Shown piece after piece: positions 23,069 through 37,900 of a stretch of DNA of 64,000 nt. The DNA comes from Siphonodentalium dalli (lineage: Eukaryota > Mollusca > Scaphopoda > Gadilida > Siphonodentaliidae): the NCBI GenBank assembly GCA_032622095.1, contig CP136063.1, forward strand, positions 269,569,426-269,633,425, read 5' to 3'. Position 1 is the first letter of the stretch; every line of letters begins with the position of its first letter. Both the position numbers and the translations under genes were made by a program. The notes beneath the pieces are model-generated. The model searched no databases, was not told the DNA's origin, and saw only the letters and a list, made by a program, of their open reading frames with translations.

Positions 23069-23729
23069 ATGCACAAATCTTATTCATGTACACACTGTAC
23101 TGTTCTAGTCTCGTTTATAGACCATGGCTTCGTTGGATCATTTTTATAGCGTCCAATCAACTATGTATATCAGATATTTTAGATAACTGTACTCAGTTAA
23201 TATTTCGTGAAAAACACCGTTAACATAACAACTGGACTGACTTAGTTCAAATTTGGCATATTTGTTATATCAACATTTCCTGAAAACATCAAAATGACTT
23301 TTGATTGATTCAATTTAGTGACGAGGTAGCATAATTGACCATGATTCAAAACTGTCAATTCGGCCATAAGGTTCAAGGGGGAATAACTCTCTCTTTCAAC
23401 TTTTTCTGAAAACACGACGGATCCCCGGAGCGATTTGGTCCCAGTGATTTTGGGACTCGTAGTATGGTGAAAAGGCAAAGTTTGCTTGTCCTTAATTACC
23501 ACAATAACATAAATTTTATATTAAATATGACAATATAACCCCATAATATTGGACTGTTTGCATCACGTTGAACACAATGCGCAGCCAGAACAAGAAATGT
23601 ACAGATTTTTTCAAAAATAATTATCAATTTTGGGCTAAAAACTGTCCCATCAAATTGTTTCCATGCTGTTACCATTTACTTATTATATTAGGTAAGCGCA
23701 AATTGGCTTCTAATTCCACATACCTAAAG
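23069..23729. other. Unassigned stretch
   Basis: No gene is recognised. An 86-aa minus-strand frame (23242-23502) has no familiar motif. Confidence 0.35.
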
Positions 23730-23935
23730 ATTAAAATTTGTTTTCTTTAGTTGGAATTTTAATTTTCAACTGTTCAAATTTTGTGTTTTACCTGGAAATT
23801 AGGAATTTCCAACTCACAGTTAGAAATTTTTCCCAGTTGGAAATTAAAAATAAAAATTCGTTTTCTTTAGTTGGAATTTTAATTTTCATCTGTTCAAATT
23901 TTGTTTTACTTGGAAATTAGGAATTTCCAACTATT
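23730..23935 (+). repeat. 120-bp direct repeat, about 1.7 copies
   Basis: TTTTCTTTAGTTGGAATTTT occurs at 23741 and 23861. The following TTCAAATTTTGT and GGAAATTAGGAATTTCCAAC blocks repeat at the same 120-bp period. Confidence 0.85.
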
Positions 23936-24290
23936 GAAAATATAGCTCTCTGTCGGGGTGAGACAGCCCCCTACACCCCCTGTCGCCACATGCCTGGGCG
24001 CTATGCTCACTGTATCTAAGCTTGCTAATTCCACATTAGATAATTGAAAATGACCTATATATATGTGTGTTATAAATGACATTTTAAGTTTTCTTATAAC
24101 CCTTTTGTTATCTTGTGTTGCATGATAATTACAAATGTATTGTGGGGTAGTTTACTGTTCGATTAAAACAAATGAATAGAAATCCGAATAAGATTGGTGA
24201 TTCATGTACAGTTATATACATTACGTTACACACGAGTAACTACATTTTAATTTAGTCAACAACCACAAGACTTTTGTAAAATTGATATAC

Positions 24291-24307
24291 ATATATATAT
24301 ATATATA
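24291..24307. repeat. (AT)n microsatellite
   Basis: A short AT dinucleotide run in otherwise unassigned DNA (23936-24507). Confidence 0.8.
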
Positions 24308-24507
24308 ACTCTCTTTTCAATGATATGATGACCGTGTAAAATATCCCTATTATGATGACCATCCAGATCTCGCTACCCAATGCACCGTGTGTTGCCGTTC
24401 TTTCCAAAGAAAGCTTTTACAAGGTTAGATAACGATTGAATAAATCTTTTTTGTCATTAGATCAATTTTGTGGATTATAAGATTCGAGTTGGTCGACATA
24501 AAATTTA

Positions 24508-24643
24508 CACACGGTATGGACTTGTTTAGGGAGACCCGTGAACAAACGACAACCTTAGGGTAACCGATATAATTTCACACGGTATGGACTTGTTTAGGGA
24601 GACCCGTGAACAAACGGCAACCTTAGGGTAACCGATATAATTT
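24508..24643 (+). repeat. 68-bp tandem duplication
   Basis: CACACGGTATGGACTTGTTT occurs at 24508 and 24576. The two 68-bp copies are nearly identical, including the GGGAGACCCGTGAACAAACG tract. Confidence 0.9.
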
Positions 24644-25026
24644 GCACCGTTAAGTTTACCAAAACTCTTCCACTATATAATATAATTATACTAGCTGATT
24701 TGCCCGCCGCTGGTCACATGGCTTTGTTCAATCGCTGTACCGAGATGAACACAGATATCAAAATTCATTTATAAACGCTCTAGCTGAAATGTTCGGGCTA
24801 TATGACATTTGAGAAATATAGAATGGAACCGAAGAACAGTTAATTCAATTATAGATAGGTTCATATTGGACCTAAATAGATAGGTTCATATTGAACCTAA
24901 ATATTGTACCCTATGCCTATATAGGCTCATAGCGGAAACAGGCTCCCTTCGGGTGCCTTTATTTAGCGGCGGAGGGGCATACGGCCACGTTGTGCGTTAA
25001 GCCCCCGTGTCCGCTTCGCGCACATA
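24644..25026. other. Unassigned stretch next to the satellite complex
   Basis: Contains a short duplicated ATAGGTTCATATTG word (24855 and 24882) and a GC-richer segment at 24940-25022 with no recognisable gene. Confidence 0.4.
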
Positions 25027-25933
25027 ACAAGAGCACCCAAGGTATCCGTAATTTTCGTAATAGTAGTAGTTTGATGATCAGGATTGCCATATTGGAATGT
25101 TAAGTTAATTAGGTTAATATCATGAAGATCATATTAAGTGATAGAATTCGCCACCTTAGAGTGACCACTAAGTTAATATATATTCAAACACAAGAGTAAG
25201 AGCTCCCAAGGTATGCGTAATTTTTGTACTAGTAGTATTTTGCTACTCAGGATGACCATATTGGCATGTTAAGTTAAATAAGTTAATATGATGAAGACCA
25301 TATTAATCGATAGAATTCGCCACCTTAGAGTGACCACTTAGTTAATATATATTCAAACACAAGAGTAAGAGCATCCAATGTATGCGTAATGTTCGTACTA
25401 GTAGTATTTTGCTACTCAGAATCACCATGTTGGCATGTTAAGTTAATTAGGTTAATATCATGAAGATAATAGTAAGCGATAGAATTCGCCACCTTAGAGT
25501 GACCACTAAGTTAATATATATTCAAACACAAGAGTACGAGCACCCAAGGCATGCGTATTTTCGTACTAGTAGTAATTTGCTACTCAGGATGACCATATTG
25601 GCATGTTAAGTTAATTAGGTTAATATCATGAAGACCACATTAAGCGGGATAATTCGCCATATTAGAGTGACCACTAAGTTAATATATATTCAAATACAAG
25701 AGTAAGAGTACCCAAGGCATGCGTAATTTTCGTACTAGTAGTATTTTGATACCCAGGATGAACATATTGGCATGTTAAGTTAATTAGGTTAGTATCATGA
25801 AGATAATAGTAAGCGATAGAATTCGCCACCTTAGAGTGACCACTAAGTTAATATATATTCAAACACAAGAGTAAGAGCACCCAAGGCATGCGTATTTTTC
25901 GTACTAGTAGTATTTTGCTACTGAGGATAGCCA
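25027..25933 (+). repeat. 169-bp tandem array, ~5.4 copies
   Basis: The CCACCTTAGAGTGACCAC word (or a one- or two-base variant) lies at 25151, 25320, 25489, 25657 and 25826, giving a period of 168-169 bp. Each unit also has GTACTAGTAGTATTTTGCTAC and GGCATGTTAAGTTAATTAGG. The same family appears in reverse orientation at 61.48-64.0 kb and as one diverged fragment near 40.73-40.81 kb. The last unit is interrupted inside GACCATATTGG, where the 1350-bp satellite begins. The ~160 bp period recalls known bivalve satellites, but identity with any named one is not shown. Confidence 0.9.
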
Positions 25934-28900
25934 TTTTGGTGTGGTCTAAAATATGACTGTATTTTTTATGCGATTCTGACACTAGTTACGAAAACATAAG
26001 ATTTAAAGGCGAATTCCCTGCTAGACAGACATGATTTTTTGTGTAAAAAGTTTCCCAAAATGTAAATTTTTCAGATTTAAAGAAAATTTTGGACCCAACA
26101 TTTATATTGCCAACACTATGCGCTAAAACGTTAACACTGAGGCCTATGGAAAACATTTACACCAGTGTAACCTAAAGGGAAAATATAGCTTTTTATCATT
26201 TTTGATTCCTAGGAGTCACTTTAAAGCACTTTAATGCATTTTACAGAGCCTGGTCTTTCAGTCCAATGAATACCTCATGCTTGGTGTGGCTATTCTTGCT
26301 GCTGATGTCTTATTTCACTTACATCAGCCAAAAAAATAGTAAGATTTTTCATAAAAAATGCCAATTTTTCAAGGTATTTTCAATTTTTTTCAAGGTGGTA
26401 ATAGTCACATGATAATGCAAATGACCCATAACATGAGCATGTCAACGACACATATATCAATTGTTATAAGAACCTAATCTAACAAGTATTTTGGATTTTA
26501 TAGCCAGTGATATACAGATATATATCATAAAAGTGTGTCATTTCCATTGGTGGGTATGGTCATTTGAAGGTTAATAGCACTAAAACTTGGACACATTTAA
26601 GAAAATGATTCAGCAATTCAAAGAGAGCATATCTTTATTCAACTAATTCAATATACACCCACATCCAGTTATCTTGGATCACCCTTGCAGACCTGAAAAT
26701 GTCATATTGTATTCTTCAATGTGCTGATAAAGTCATGCGCTTGATGCTCAGCTGATCAGATCTGGACTCAATGACCTCACATCACCAGAAGTTCTCTCAT
26801 GGAAAGAATATTGTACAGTCTTCCATAGCTGATCCAAGTTTGCAACACCAGACCCCTAAAACTGAGTGAAAATGGGGCTTGAACATGACTGGTGGTGGAA
26901 AATTGTGCTTTTTTTATGAATAATTTGTTAAAGGGGGTGGGGTTAAATTGTGTGTGATAAATAAAGAACCACAGAAGTGATATTGTTTTTGAACACATTT
27001 TCCCATTGATGGGCAATTCTGAAGAAATGTAGGGAGTTACAATTATTCCGCGAAAAAGCGGGCTATCGCTTTAGGTTACACTGGTGTAAATACGGTTCCG
27101 AGCGACATCTGGCGGATGCGGGAGGAATATATAGGAGAGAATAAAATAGACACTGGGCCCTGATTGGTCAATAGCCTTGTGTGCTTTTCACTTAAAAAAA
27201 TCATCACACCTCTTCCCTATGATTTCCCATAGGTAAAATAACCATTGGCACAGGAATTAACCCTTTGTAGTGGAGTTTGAATTTTTTGGTGTGGTCTAAA
27301 ATATGACTGTATTTTTTTATGCGATTCTGACACTAGTTACGAAAACATAAGATTTAAAGGCGAATTCCCTGCTAGACAGACATGATTTTTTTGTTTTAAA
27401 AAGTTTCCCAAAATGTAAATTTTTCAGATTTAAAGAAAATTTTGGACCCAACATTTATATTGCCAACACTATGCGCTAAAACGTTAGCACTGAGGCCTAT
27501 GGAAAACATTTACACCAGTGTAACCTAAAGGGAAAATATAGCTTTTTATCATTTTTGATTCCTGGGAGTCACTTTAAAGCATTTTAATGCATTTTACAGA
27601 GCCTGGTCTTTCAGTCCAATGAATACCTCATGCTTGGTGTGGCTATTCTTGCTGCTGATGTCTTATTTCACTTACATCAGCCAAAAAAATAGTAAGATTT
27701 TTCATAAAAAATGCCAATTTTTCAAGGTATTTTCAATTTTTTTCAAGGTGGTAATAGTCACATGATAATGCAAATGACCCATAACATGAGCATGTCAACG
27801 ACACATATATCAATTGTTATAAGAACCTAATCTAACAAGTATTTTGGATTTTATAGCCAGTGATATACAGATATATATCATAAAAGTGTGTCATTTCCAT
27901 TGGTGGGTATGGTCATTTGAAGGTTAATAGCACTAAAACTTGGACACATTTAAGAAAATGATTCAGCAATTCAAAGAGAGCATATCTTTATTCAACTAAT
28001 TCAATATACACCCACATCCAGTTATCTTGGATCACCCTTGCAGACCTGAAAATGTCATATTGTATTCTTCAATGTGCTGATAAAGTCATGCGCTTGATGC
28101 TCAGCTGATCAGATCTGGACTCAATGACCTCACATCACCAGAAGTTCTCTCATGGAAAGAATATTGTACAGTCTTCCATAGCTGATCCAAGTTTGCAACA
28201 CCAGACCCCTAAAACTGAGTGAAAATGGGGCTTGAACATGACTGGTGGTGGAAAATTGTGCTTTTTTTATGAATAATTTGTTAAAGGGGGTGGGGTTAAA
28301 TTGTGTGTGATAAATAAAGAACCACAGAAGTGATATTGTTTTTCAACACATTTTTTCCATTGATGGGCAATTCTGAAGAAATGTAGGGAGTTACAATTAT
28401 TCCGCGAAAAAGCGGGCTATCCCTTAGGTTACACTGGTGTAAATAAGGTTCCGAGCGACATCTGGCGGATGCGGGAGGAATATATAAGAGAGAATAAAAT
28501 AGACACTGGGCCCTGATTGGTCAATAGCCTTGTGTGCTTTTCACATAAAAAAATCATCACACCTCTTCCCTATGATTTACCATATGTAATATAACAATTG
28601 GCACAGGAATTAACCCTTTGTAGTGGAGTTTGAATTTTTTGGTGTGGTCTAAAATATGACTGTGTTTTTTATGCGATTCTGACACTAGTTACGAAAACAT
28701 AAGATTTAAAGGCGAATTCCCTGCTAGACAGACATGATTTTTTGTGTAAAAAGTTTCCCAAAATGTAAATTTTTCAGATTTAAAGAAAATTTTGGACCCA
28801 ACATTTATATTGCCAACACTATGCGCTAAAACGTTAACACTGAGGCCTATGGAAAACATTTACACCAGTGTAACCTAAAGGGAAAATATAGCTTTTTATC

Positions 28901-31900
28901 ATTTTTGATTCCTAGGAGTCACTTTAAAGCACTTTAATGCATTTTACAGAGCCTGGTCTTTCAGTCCAATGAATACCTCATGCTTGGTGTGGCTATTCTT
29001 GCTGCTGATGTCTTATTTCACTTACATCAGCCAAAAAAATAGTAAGATTTTTCATAAAAAATGCCAATTTTTCAAGGTATTTTCAATTTTTTTCAAGGTG
29101 GTAATAGTCACATGATAATGCAAATGACCCATAACATGAGCATGTCAACGACACATATATCAATTGTTATAAGAACCTAATCTAACAAGTATTTTGGATT
29201 TTATAGCCAGTGATATACAGATATATATCATAAAAGTGTGTCATTTCCATTGGTGGGTATGGTCATTTGAAGGTTAATAGCACTAAAACTTGGACACATT
29301 TAAGAAAATGATTCAGCAATTCAAAGAGAGCATATCTTTATTCAACTAATTCAATATACACCCACATCCAGTTATCTTGGATCACCCTTGCAGACCTGAA
29401 AATGTCATATTGTATTCTTCAATGTGCTGATAAAGTCATGCGCTTGATGCTCAGCTGATCAGATCTGGACTCAATGACCTCACATCACCAGAAGTTCTCT
29501 CATGGAAAGAATATTGTACAGTCTTCCATAGCTGATCCAAGTTTGCAACACCAGACCCCTAAAACTGAGTGAAAATGGGGCTTGAACATGACTGGTGGTG
29601 GAAAATTGTGCTTTTTTTATGAATAATTTGTTAAAGGGGGTGGGGTTAAATTGTGTGAGATAAATAAAGAACCACAGAAGTGATATTGTTTTTGAACACA
29701 TTTTCCCATTGATGGGCAATTCTGAAGAAATGTAGGGAGTTACAATTATTCCGCGAAAAAGCGGGCTATCGCTTTAGGTTACACTGGTGTAAATACGGTT
29801 CCGAGCGACATCTGGCGGATGCGGGAGGAATATATAGGAGAGAATAAAATAGACACTGGGCCCTGATTGGTCAATAGCCTTGTGTGCTTTTCACTTAAAA
29901 AAATCATCACACCTCTTCCCTATGATTTCCCATAGGTAAAATAACCATTGGCACAGGAATTAACCCTTTGTAGTGGAGTTTGAATTTTTTGGTGTGGTCT
30001 AAAATATGACTGTATTTTTTTATGCGATTCTGACACTAGTTACGAAAACATAAGATTTAAAGGCGAATTCCCTGCTAGACAGACATGATTTTTTTGTTTT
30101 AAAAAGTTTCCCAAAATGTAAATTTTTCAGATTTAAAGAAAATTTTGGACCCAACATTTATATTGCCAACACTATGCGCTAAAACGTTAGCACTGAGGCC
30201 TATGGAAAACATTTACACCAGTGTAACCTAAAGGGAAAATATAGCTTTTTATCATTTTTGATTCCTGGGAGTCACTTTAAAGCATTTTAATGCATTTTAC
30301 AGAGCCTGGTCTTTCAGTCCAATGAATACCTCATGCTTGGTGTGGCTATTCTTGCTGCTGATGTCTTATTTCACTTACATCAGCCAAAAAAATAGTAAGA
30401 TTTTTCATAAAAAATGCCAATTTTTCAAGGTATTTTCAATTTTTTTCAAGGTGGTAATAGTCACATGATAATGCAAATGACCCATAACATGAGCATGTCA
30501 ACGACACATATATCAATTGTTATAAGAACCTAATCTAACAAGTATTTTGGATTTTATAGCCAGTGATATACAGATATATATCATAAAAGTGTGTCATTTC
30601 CATTGGTGGGTATGGTCATTTGAAGGTTAATAGCACTAAAACTTGGACACATTTAAGAAAATGATTCAGCAATTCAAAGAGAGCATATCTTTATTCAACT
30701 AATTCAATATACACCCACATCCAGTTATCTTGGATCACCCTTGCAGACCTGAAAATGTCATATTTTATTCTTCAATGTGCTGATAAAGTCATGCGCTTGA
30801 TGCTCAGCTGATCAGATCTGGACTCAATGACCTCACATCACCAGAAGTTCTCTCATGGAAAGAATAGTGTACAGTCTTCCATAGATGATCCAAGTTTGCA
30901 ACACCAGACCCCTAAAACTGAGTGAAAATGGAGCTTGAACATGACTGGTGGTGGAAAATTGTGCTTTTTTATGAATAATTTGTTAAAGGGGGTGGGGTTA
31001 AATTGTGTGTGATAAATAAAGAACCACAGAAGTGATATTGTTTTTCAACACATTTTTTCCATTGATGGGCAATTCTGAAGAAATGTAGGGAGTTACAATT
31101 ATTCCGCGAAAAAGCGGGCTATCCCTTAGGTTACACTGGTGTAAATAAGGTTCCGAGCGACATCTGGCGGATGCGGGAGGAATATATAAGAGAGAATAAA
31201 ATAGACACTGGGCCCTGATTGGTCAATAGCCTTGTGTGCTTTTCACATAAAAAAATCATCACACCTCTTCCCTATGATTTCCCATATGTAAAATAACCAT
31301 TGGCACAGGAATTAACCCTTTGTAGTGGAGTTTGAATTTTTTGGTGTGGTCTAAAATATGACTGTATTTTTTATGCGATTCTGACACTAGTTACGAAAAC
31401 ATAAGATTTAAAGGCGAATTCCCTGCTAGACAGACATGATTTTTGGTGTAAAAAGTTTCCCAAAATGTAAATTTTTCAGATTTAAAGAAAATTTTGGACC
31501 CAACATTTATATTGCCAACACTATGCGCTAAAACGTTAGCACTGAGGCCTATGGAAAACATTTACACCAGTGTAACCTAAAGGGAAAATATAGCTTTTTA
31601 TCATTTTTGATTCCTGGGAGTCACTTTAAAGCATTTTAATGCATTTTACAGAGCCTGGTCTTTCAGTCCAATGAATACCTCATGCTTGGAGTGGCTATTC
31701 TTGCTGCTGATGTCTTATTTCACTTACATCAGCCAAAAAAATAGTAAGATTTTTCATAAAAAATGCCAATTTTTCAAGGTATTTTCAATTTTTTTCAAGG
31801 TGGTAATTGTCACATGATAATGCAAATGACACATAACATGAGCATGTCAACGACACATATATCAATTGTTATAAGAACCTAATCTAACAAGTATTTTGGA

Positions 31901-34900
31901 TTTTATAGCCAGTGATATACAGATATATATCATAAAAGTGTGTCATTTCCATTGGTGGGTATGGTCATTTGAAGGTTAATAGCACTAAAACTTGGACACA
32001 TTTAAGAAAATGATTCAGCAATTCAAAGAGAGCATATCTTTATTCAACTAATTCAATATACACCCACATCCAGTTATCTTGGATCACCCTTGCAGACCTG
32101 AAAATGTCATATTTTATTCTTCAATGTGCTGATAAAGTCATGCGCTTGATGCTCAGCTGATCAGATCTGGACTCAATGACCTCACATCACCAGAAGTTCT
32201 CTCATGGAAAGAATATTGTACAGTCTTCCATAGCTGATCCAAGTTTGCAACACCAGACCCCTAAAACTGAGTGAAAATGGGGCTTGAACATGACTGGTGG
32301 TGGAAAATTGTGCTTTTTTTATGAATAATTTGTTAAAGGGGTGGGGTTAAATTGTGTGTGATAAATAAAGAACCACAGAAGTGATATTGTTTTTGAACAC
32401 ATTTTCCCATTGATGGGCAATTCTGAAGAAATGTAGGGAGTTACAATTATTCCGCGAAAAAGCGGGCTATCGCTTTAGGTTACACTGGTGTAAATACGGT
32501 TCCGAGCGACATCTGGCGGATGCGGGAGGAATATATAGGAGAGAATAAAATAGACACTGGGCCCTGATTGGTCAATAGCCTTGTGTGCTTTTCACTTAAA
32601 AAAATCATCACACCTCTTCCCTATGATTTCCCATAGGTAAAATAACCATTGGCACAGGAATTAACCCTTTGTAGTGGAGTTTGAATTTTTTGGTGTGGTC
32701 TAAAATATGACTGTATTTTTTTATGCGATTCTGACACTAGTTACGAAAACATAAGATTTAAAGGCGGATTCCCTGCTAGACAGACATGATTTTTTTGTTT
32801 TAAAAAGTTTCCCAAAATGTAAATTTTTCAGATTTAAAGAAAATTTTGGACCCAACATTTATATTGCCAACACTATGCGCTAAAACGTTAGCACTGAGGC
32901 CTATGGAAAACATTTACACCAGTGTAACCTAAAGGGAAAATATAGCTTTTTATCATTTTTGATTCCTGGGAGTCACTTTAAAGCATTTTAATGCATTTTA
33001 CAGAGCCTGGTCTTTCAGTCCAATGAATACCTCATGCTTGGTGTGGCTATTCTTGCTGCTGATGTCTTATTTCACTTACATCAGCCAAAAAAATAGTAAG
33101 ATTTTTCATAAAAAATGCCAATTTTTCAAGGTATTTTCAATTTTTTTCAAGGTGGTAATAGTCACATGATAATGCAAATGACCCATAACATGAGCATGTC
33201 AACGACACATATATCAATTGTTATAAGAACCTAATCTAACAAGTATTTTGGATTTTATAGCCAGTGATATACAGATATATATCATAAAAGTGTGTCATTT
33301 CCATTGGTGGGTATGGTCATTTGAAGGTTAATAGCACTAAAACTTGGACACATTTAAGAAAATGATTCAGCAATTCAAAGAGAGCATATCTTTATTCAAC
33401 TAATTCAATATACACCCACATCCAGTTATCTTGGATCACCCTTGCAGACCTGAAAATGTCATATTTTATTCTTCAATGTGCTGATAAAGTCATGCGCTTG
33501 ATGCTCAGCTGATCAGATCTGGACTCAATGACCTCACATCACCAGAAGTTCTCTCATGGAAAGAATAGTGTACAGTCTTCCATAGATGATCCAAGTTTGC
33601 AACACCAGACCCCTAAAACTGAGTGAAAATGGGGCTTGAACATGACTGGTGGTGGAAAATTGTGCTTTTTTATGAATAATTTGTTAAAGGGGGTGGGGTT
33701 AAATTGTGTGTGATAAATAAAGAACCACAGAAGTGATATTGTTTTTCAACACATTTTTTCCATTGATGGGCAATTCTGAAGAAATGTAGGGAGTTACAAT
33801 TATTCCGCGAAAAAGCGGGCTATCCCTTAGGTTACACTGGTGTAAATAAGGTTCCGAGCGACATCTGGCGGATGCGGGAGGAATATATAAGAGAGAATAA
33901 AATAGACACTGGGCCCTGATTGGTCAATAGCCTTGTGTGCTTTTCACATAAAAAAATCATCACACCTCTTCCCTATGATTTCCCATATGTAAAATAACCA
34001 TTGGCACAGGAATTAACCCTTTGTAGTGGAGTTTGAATTTTTTGGTGTGGTCTAAAATATGACTGTATTTTTTATGCGATTCTGACACTAGTTACGAAAA
34101 CATAAGATTTAAAGGCGAATTCCCTGCTAGACAGACATGATTTTTGGTGTAAAAAGTTTCCCAAAATGTAAATTTTTCAGATTTAAAGAAAATTTTGGAC
34201 CCAACATTTATATTGCCAACACTATGCGCTAAAACGTTAGCACTGAGGCCTATGGAAAACATTTACACCAGTGTAACCTAAAGGGAAAATATAGCTTTTT
34301 ATCATTTTTGATTCCTGGGAGTCACTTTAAAGCATTTTAATGCATTTTACAGAGCCTGGTCTTTCAGTCCAATAAATACCTCATGCTTGGAGTGGCTATT
34401 CTTGCTGCTGATGTCTTATTTCACTTACATCAGCCAAAAAAATAGTAAGATTTTTCATAAAAAATGCCAATTTTTCAAGGTATTTTCAATTTTTTTCAAG
34501 GTGGTAATTGTCACATAATAATGCAAATGACACATAACATGAGCATGTCAACGACACATATATCAATTGTTATAAGAACCTAATCTAACAAGTATTTTGG
34601 ATTTTATAGCCAGTGATATACAGATATATATCATAAAAGTGTGTCATTTCCATTGGTGGGTATGGTCATTTGAAGGTTAATAGCACTAAAACTTGGACAC
34701 ATTTAAGAAAATGATTCAGCAATTCAAAGAGAGCATATCTTTATTCAACTAATTCAATATACACCCACATCCAGTTATCTTGGATCACCCTTGCAGACCT
34801 GAAAATGTCATATTTTATTCTTCAATGTGCTGATAAAGTCATGCGCTTGATGCTCAGCTGATCAGATCTGGACTCAATGGCCTCACATCACCAGAAGTTC

Positions 34901-37900
34901 TCTCATGGAAAGAATATTGTACTGTCTTCCATAGATGATCCAAGTTTGCAACACCAGACCCCTAAAACTGAGTGAAAATGGGGCTTGAACATGACTGGTG
35001 GTGGAAAATTGTGCTTTTTTTTATGAATAATTTGTTAAAGGGGGTGGGGTTAAATTGTGTGTGATAAATAAAGAACCACAGAAGTGATATTGTTTTTGAA
35101 CACATTTTTTCCATTGATGGGCAATTCTGAAGAAATGTAGGGAGTTACAATTATTCCGCGAAAAAGCGGGCTATCCCTTTGGTTACACTGGTGTAAATAA
35201 GGTTCCGAGCGACATCTGGCGGATGCGGGAGGAATATATAGGAGAGAATAAAATAGACACTGGGCCCTGATTGGTCAATAGCCTTGTGTGCTTTTCACAT
35301 AAAAAAATCATCACACCTCTTCCCTATGATTTCCCATAGGTAAAATAACCATTGGCACAGGAATTAACCCTTTGTAGTGGAGTTTGAATTTTTTGGTGTG
35401 GTCTAAAATATGACTGTATTTTTTATGCGATTCTGACACTAGTTACGAAAACATAAGATTTAAAGGCGAATTCCCTGCTAGACAGACATGATTTTTTGTG
35501 TAAAAAGTTTCCCGAAATGTAAATTTTTCAGATTTAAAGAAAATTTTGGACCCAACATTTATATTGCCAACACTATGCGCTAAAACGTTAGCACTGAGGC
35601 CTATGGAAAACATTTACACCAGTGTAACCTAAAGGGAAAATATAGCTTTTTATCATTTTTGATTTCTGGGAGTCACTTTAAAGCATTTTAATGCATTTTA
35701 CAGAGCCTGGTCTTTCAGTCCAATGAATACCTCATGCTTGGTGTGGCTATTCTTGCTGCTGATGTCTTATTTCACTTACATCAGCCAAAAAAATAGTAAG
35801 ATTTTTCATAAAAAATGCCAATTTTTCAAGGTATTTTCAATTTTTTTCAAGGTGGTAATAGTCACATGGTAATGCAAATGACCCATAACATGAGCATGTC
35901 AACGACACATATATCAATTGTTATAAGAACCTAATCTTACAAGTATTTTGGATTTTATAGCCAGTGATATACAGATATATATCATAAAAGTGTGTCATTT
36001 CCATTGGTGGGTATGGTCATTTGAAGGTTAATAGCACTAAAACTTGGACACATTTAAGAAAATGATTCAGCAATTCAAAGAGAGCATATCTTTATTCAAC
36101 TAATTCAATATACACCCACATCCAGTTATCTTGGATCACCCTTGCAGACCTGAAAATGTCATATTGTATTCTTCAATGTGCTGATAAAGTCATGCGCTTG
36201 ATGCTCAGCTGATCAGATCTGGACTCAATGACCTCACATCACCAGAAGTTCTCTCATGGAAAGAATATTGTACAGTCTTCCATAGCTGATCCAAGTTTGC
36301 AACACCAGACCCCTAAAACTGAGTGAAAATGGGGCTTGAACATGACTGGTGGTGGAAAATTGTGCTTTTTTTATGAATAATTTGTTAAAGGGGGTGGGGT
36401 TAAATTGTGTGTGATAAATAAAGAACCACAGAAGTGATATTGTTTTTCAACACATTTTTTCCATTGATGGGCAATTCTGAAGAAATGTAGGGAGTTACAA
36501 TTATTCCGCGAAAAAGCGGGCTATCCCTTAGGTTACACTGGTGTAAATAAGGTTCCGAGCGACATCTGGCGGATGCGGGAGGAATATATAAGAGAGAATA
36601 AAATAGACACTGGGCCCTGATTGGTCAATAGCCTTGTGTGCTTTTCACATAAAAAAATCATCACACCTCTTCCCTATGATTTCCCATATGTAAAATAACC
36701 ATTGGCACAGGAATTAACCCTTTGTAGTGGAGTTTGAATTTTTTGGTGTGGTCTAAAATATGACTGTATTTTTTATGCGATTCTGACACTAGTTACGAAA
36801 ACATAAGATTTAAAGGCGAATTCCCTGCTAGACAGACATGATTTTTGGTGTAAAAAGTTTCCCAAAATGTAAATTTTTCAGATTTAAAGAAAATTTTGGA
36901 CCCAACATTTATATTGCCAACACTATGCGCTAAAACGTTAGCACTGAGGCCTATGGAAAACATTTACACCAGTGTAACCTAAAGGGAAAATATAGCTTTT
37001 TATCATTTTTGATTCCTGGGAGTCACTTTAAAGCATTTTAATGCATTTTACAGAGCCTGGTCTTTCAGTCCAATGAATACCTCATGCTTGGAGTGGCTAT
37101 TCTTGCTGCTGATGTCTTATTTCACTTACATCAGCCAAAAAAATAGTAAGATTTTTCATAAAAAATGCCAATTTTTCAAGGTATTTTCAATTTTTTTCAA
37201 GGTGGTAATTGTCACATGATAATGCAAATGACACATAACATGAGCATGTCAACGACACATATATCAATTGTGATAAGAACCTAATCTAACAAGTATTTTG
37301 GATTTTATAGCCAGTGATATACAGATATATATCATAAAAGTGTGTCATTTCCATTGGTGGGTATGGTCATTTGAAGGTTAATAGCACTAAAACTTGGACA
37401 CATTTAAGAAAATGATTCAGCAATTCAAAGAGAGCATATCTTTATTCAACTAATTCAATATACACCCACATCCAGTTATCTTGGATCACCCTTGCAGACC
37501 TGAAAATGTCATATTTTATTCTTCAATGTGCTGATAAAGTCATGCGCTTGATGCTCAGCTGATCAGATCTGGACTCAATGGCCTCACATCACCAGAAGTT
37601 CTCTCATGGAAAGAATATTGTACTGTCTTCCATAGATGATTCAAGTTTGCAACACCAGACCCCTAAAACTGAGTGAAAATGGGGCTTGAACATGACTGGT
37701 GGTGGAAAATTGTGCTTTTTTTTATGAATAATTTGTTAAAGGGGGTGGGGTTAAATTGTGTGTGATAAATAAAGAACCACAGAAGTGATATTGTTTTTGA
37801 ACACATTTTTTCCATTGATGGGCAATTCTGAAGAAATGTAGGGAGTTACAATTATTCCGCGAAAAAGCGGGCTATCCCTTAGGTTACACTGGTGTAAATA

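Noticed and set aside
25027-25933. CRISPR-like array of regular repeats
   Set aside because: The whole 169-bp unit is repeated, with no short repeat/unique spacer structure, and the DNA is plainly eukaryotic.
26777-27016. 79-aa minus-strand frame, repeated at 29480-29719
   Set aside because: It is open only in two of the ten satellite units. One-base differences (for example in the GGGGG run near 32338, or TTTTTCC against TTTTCCC) break it in the others, so there is no coding constraint.
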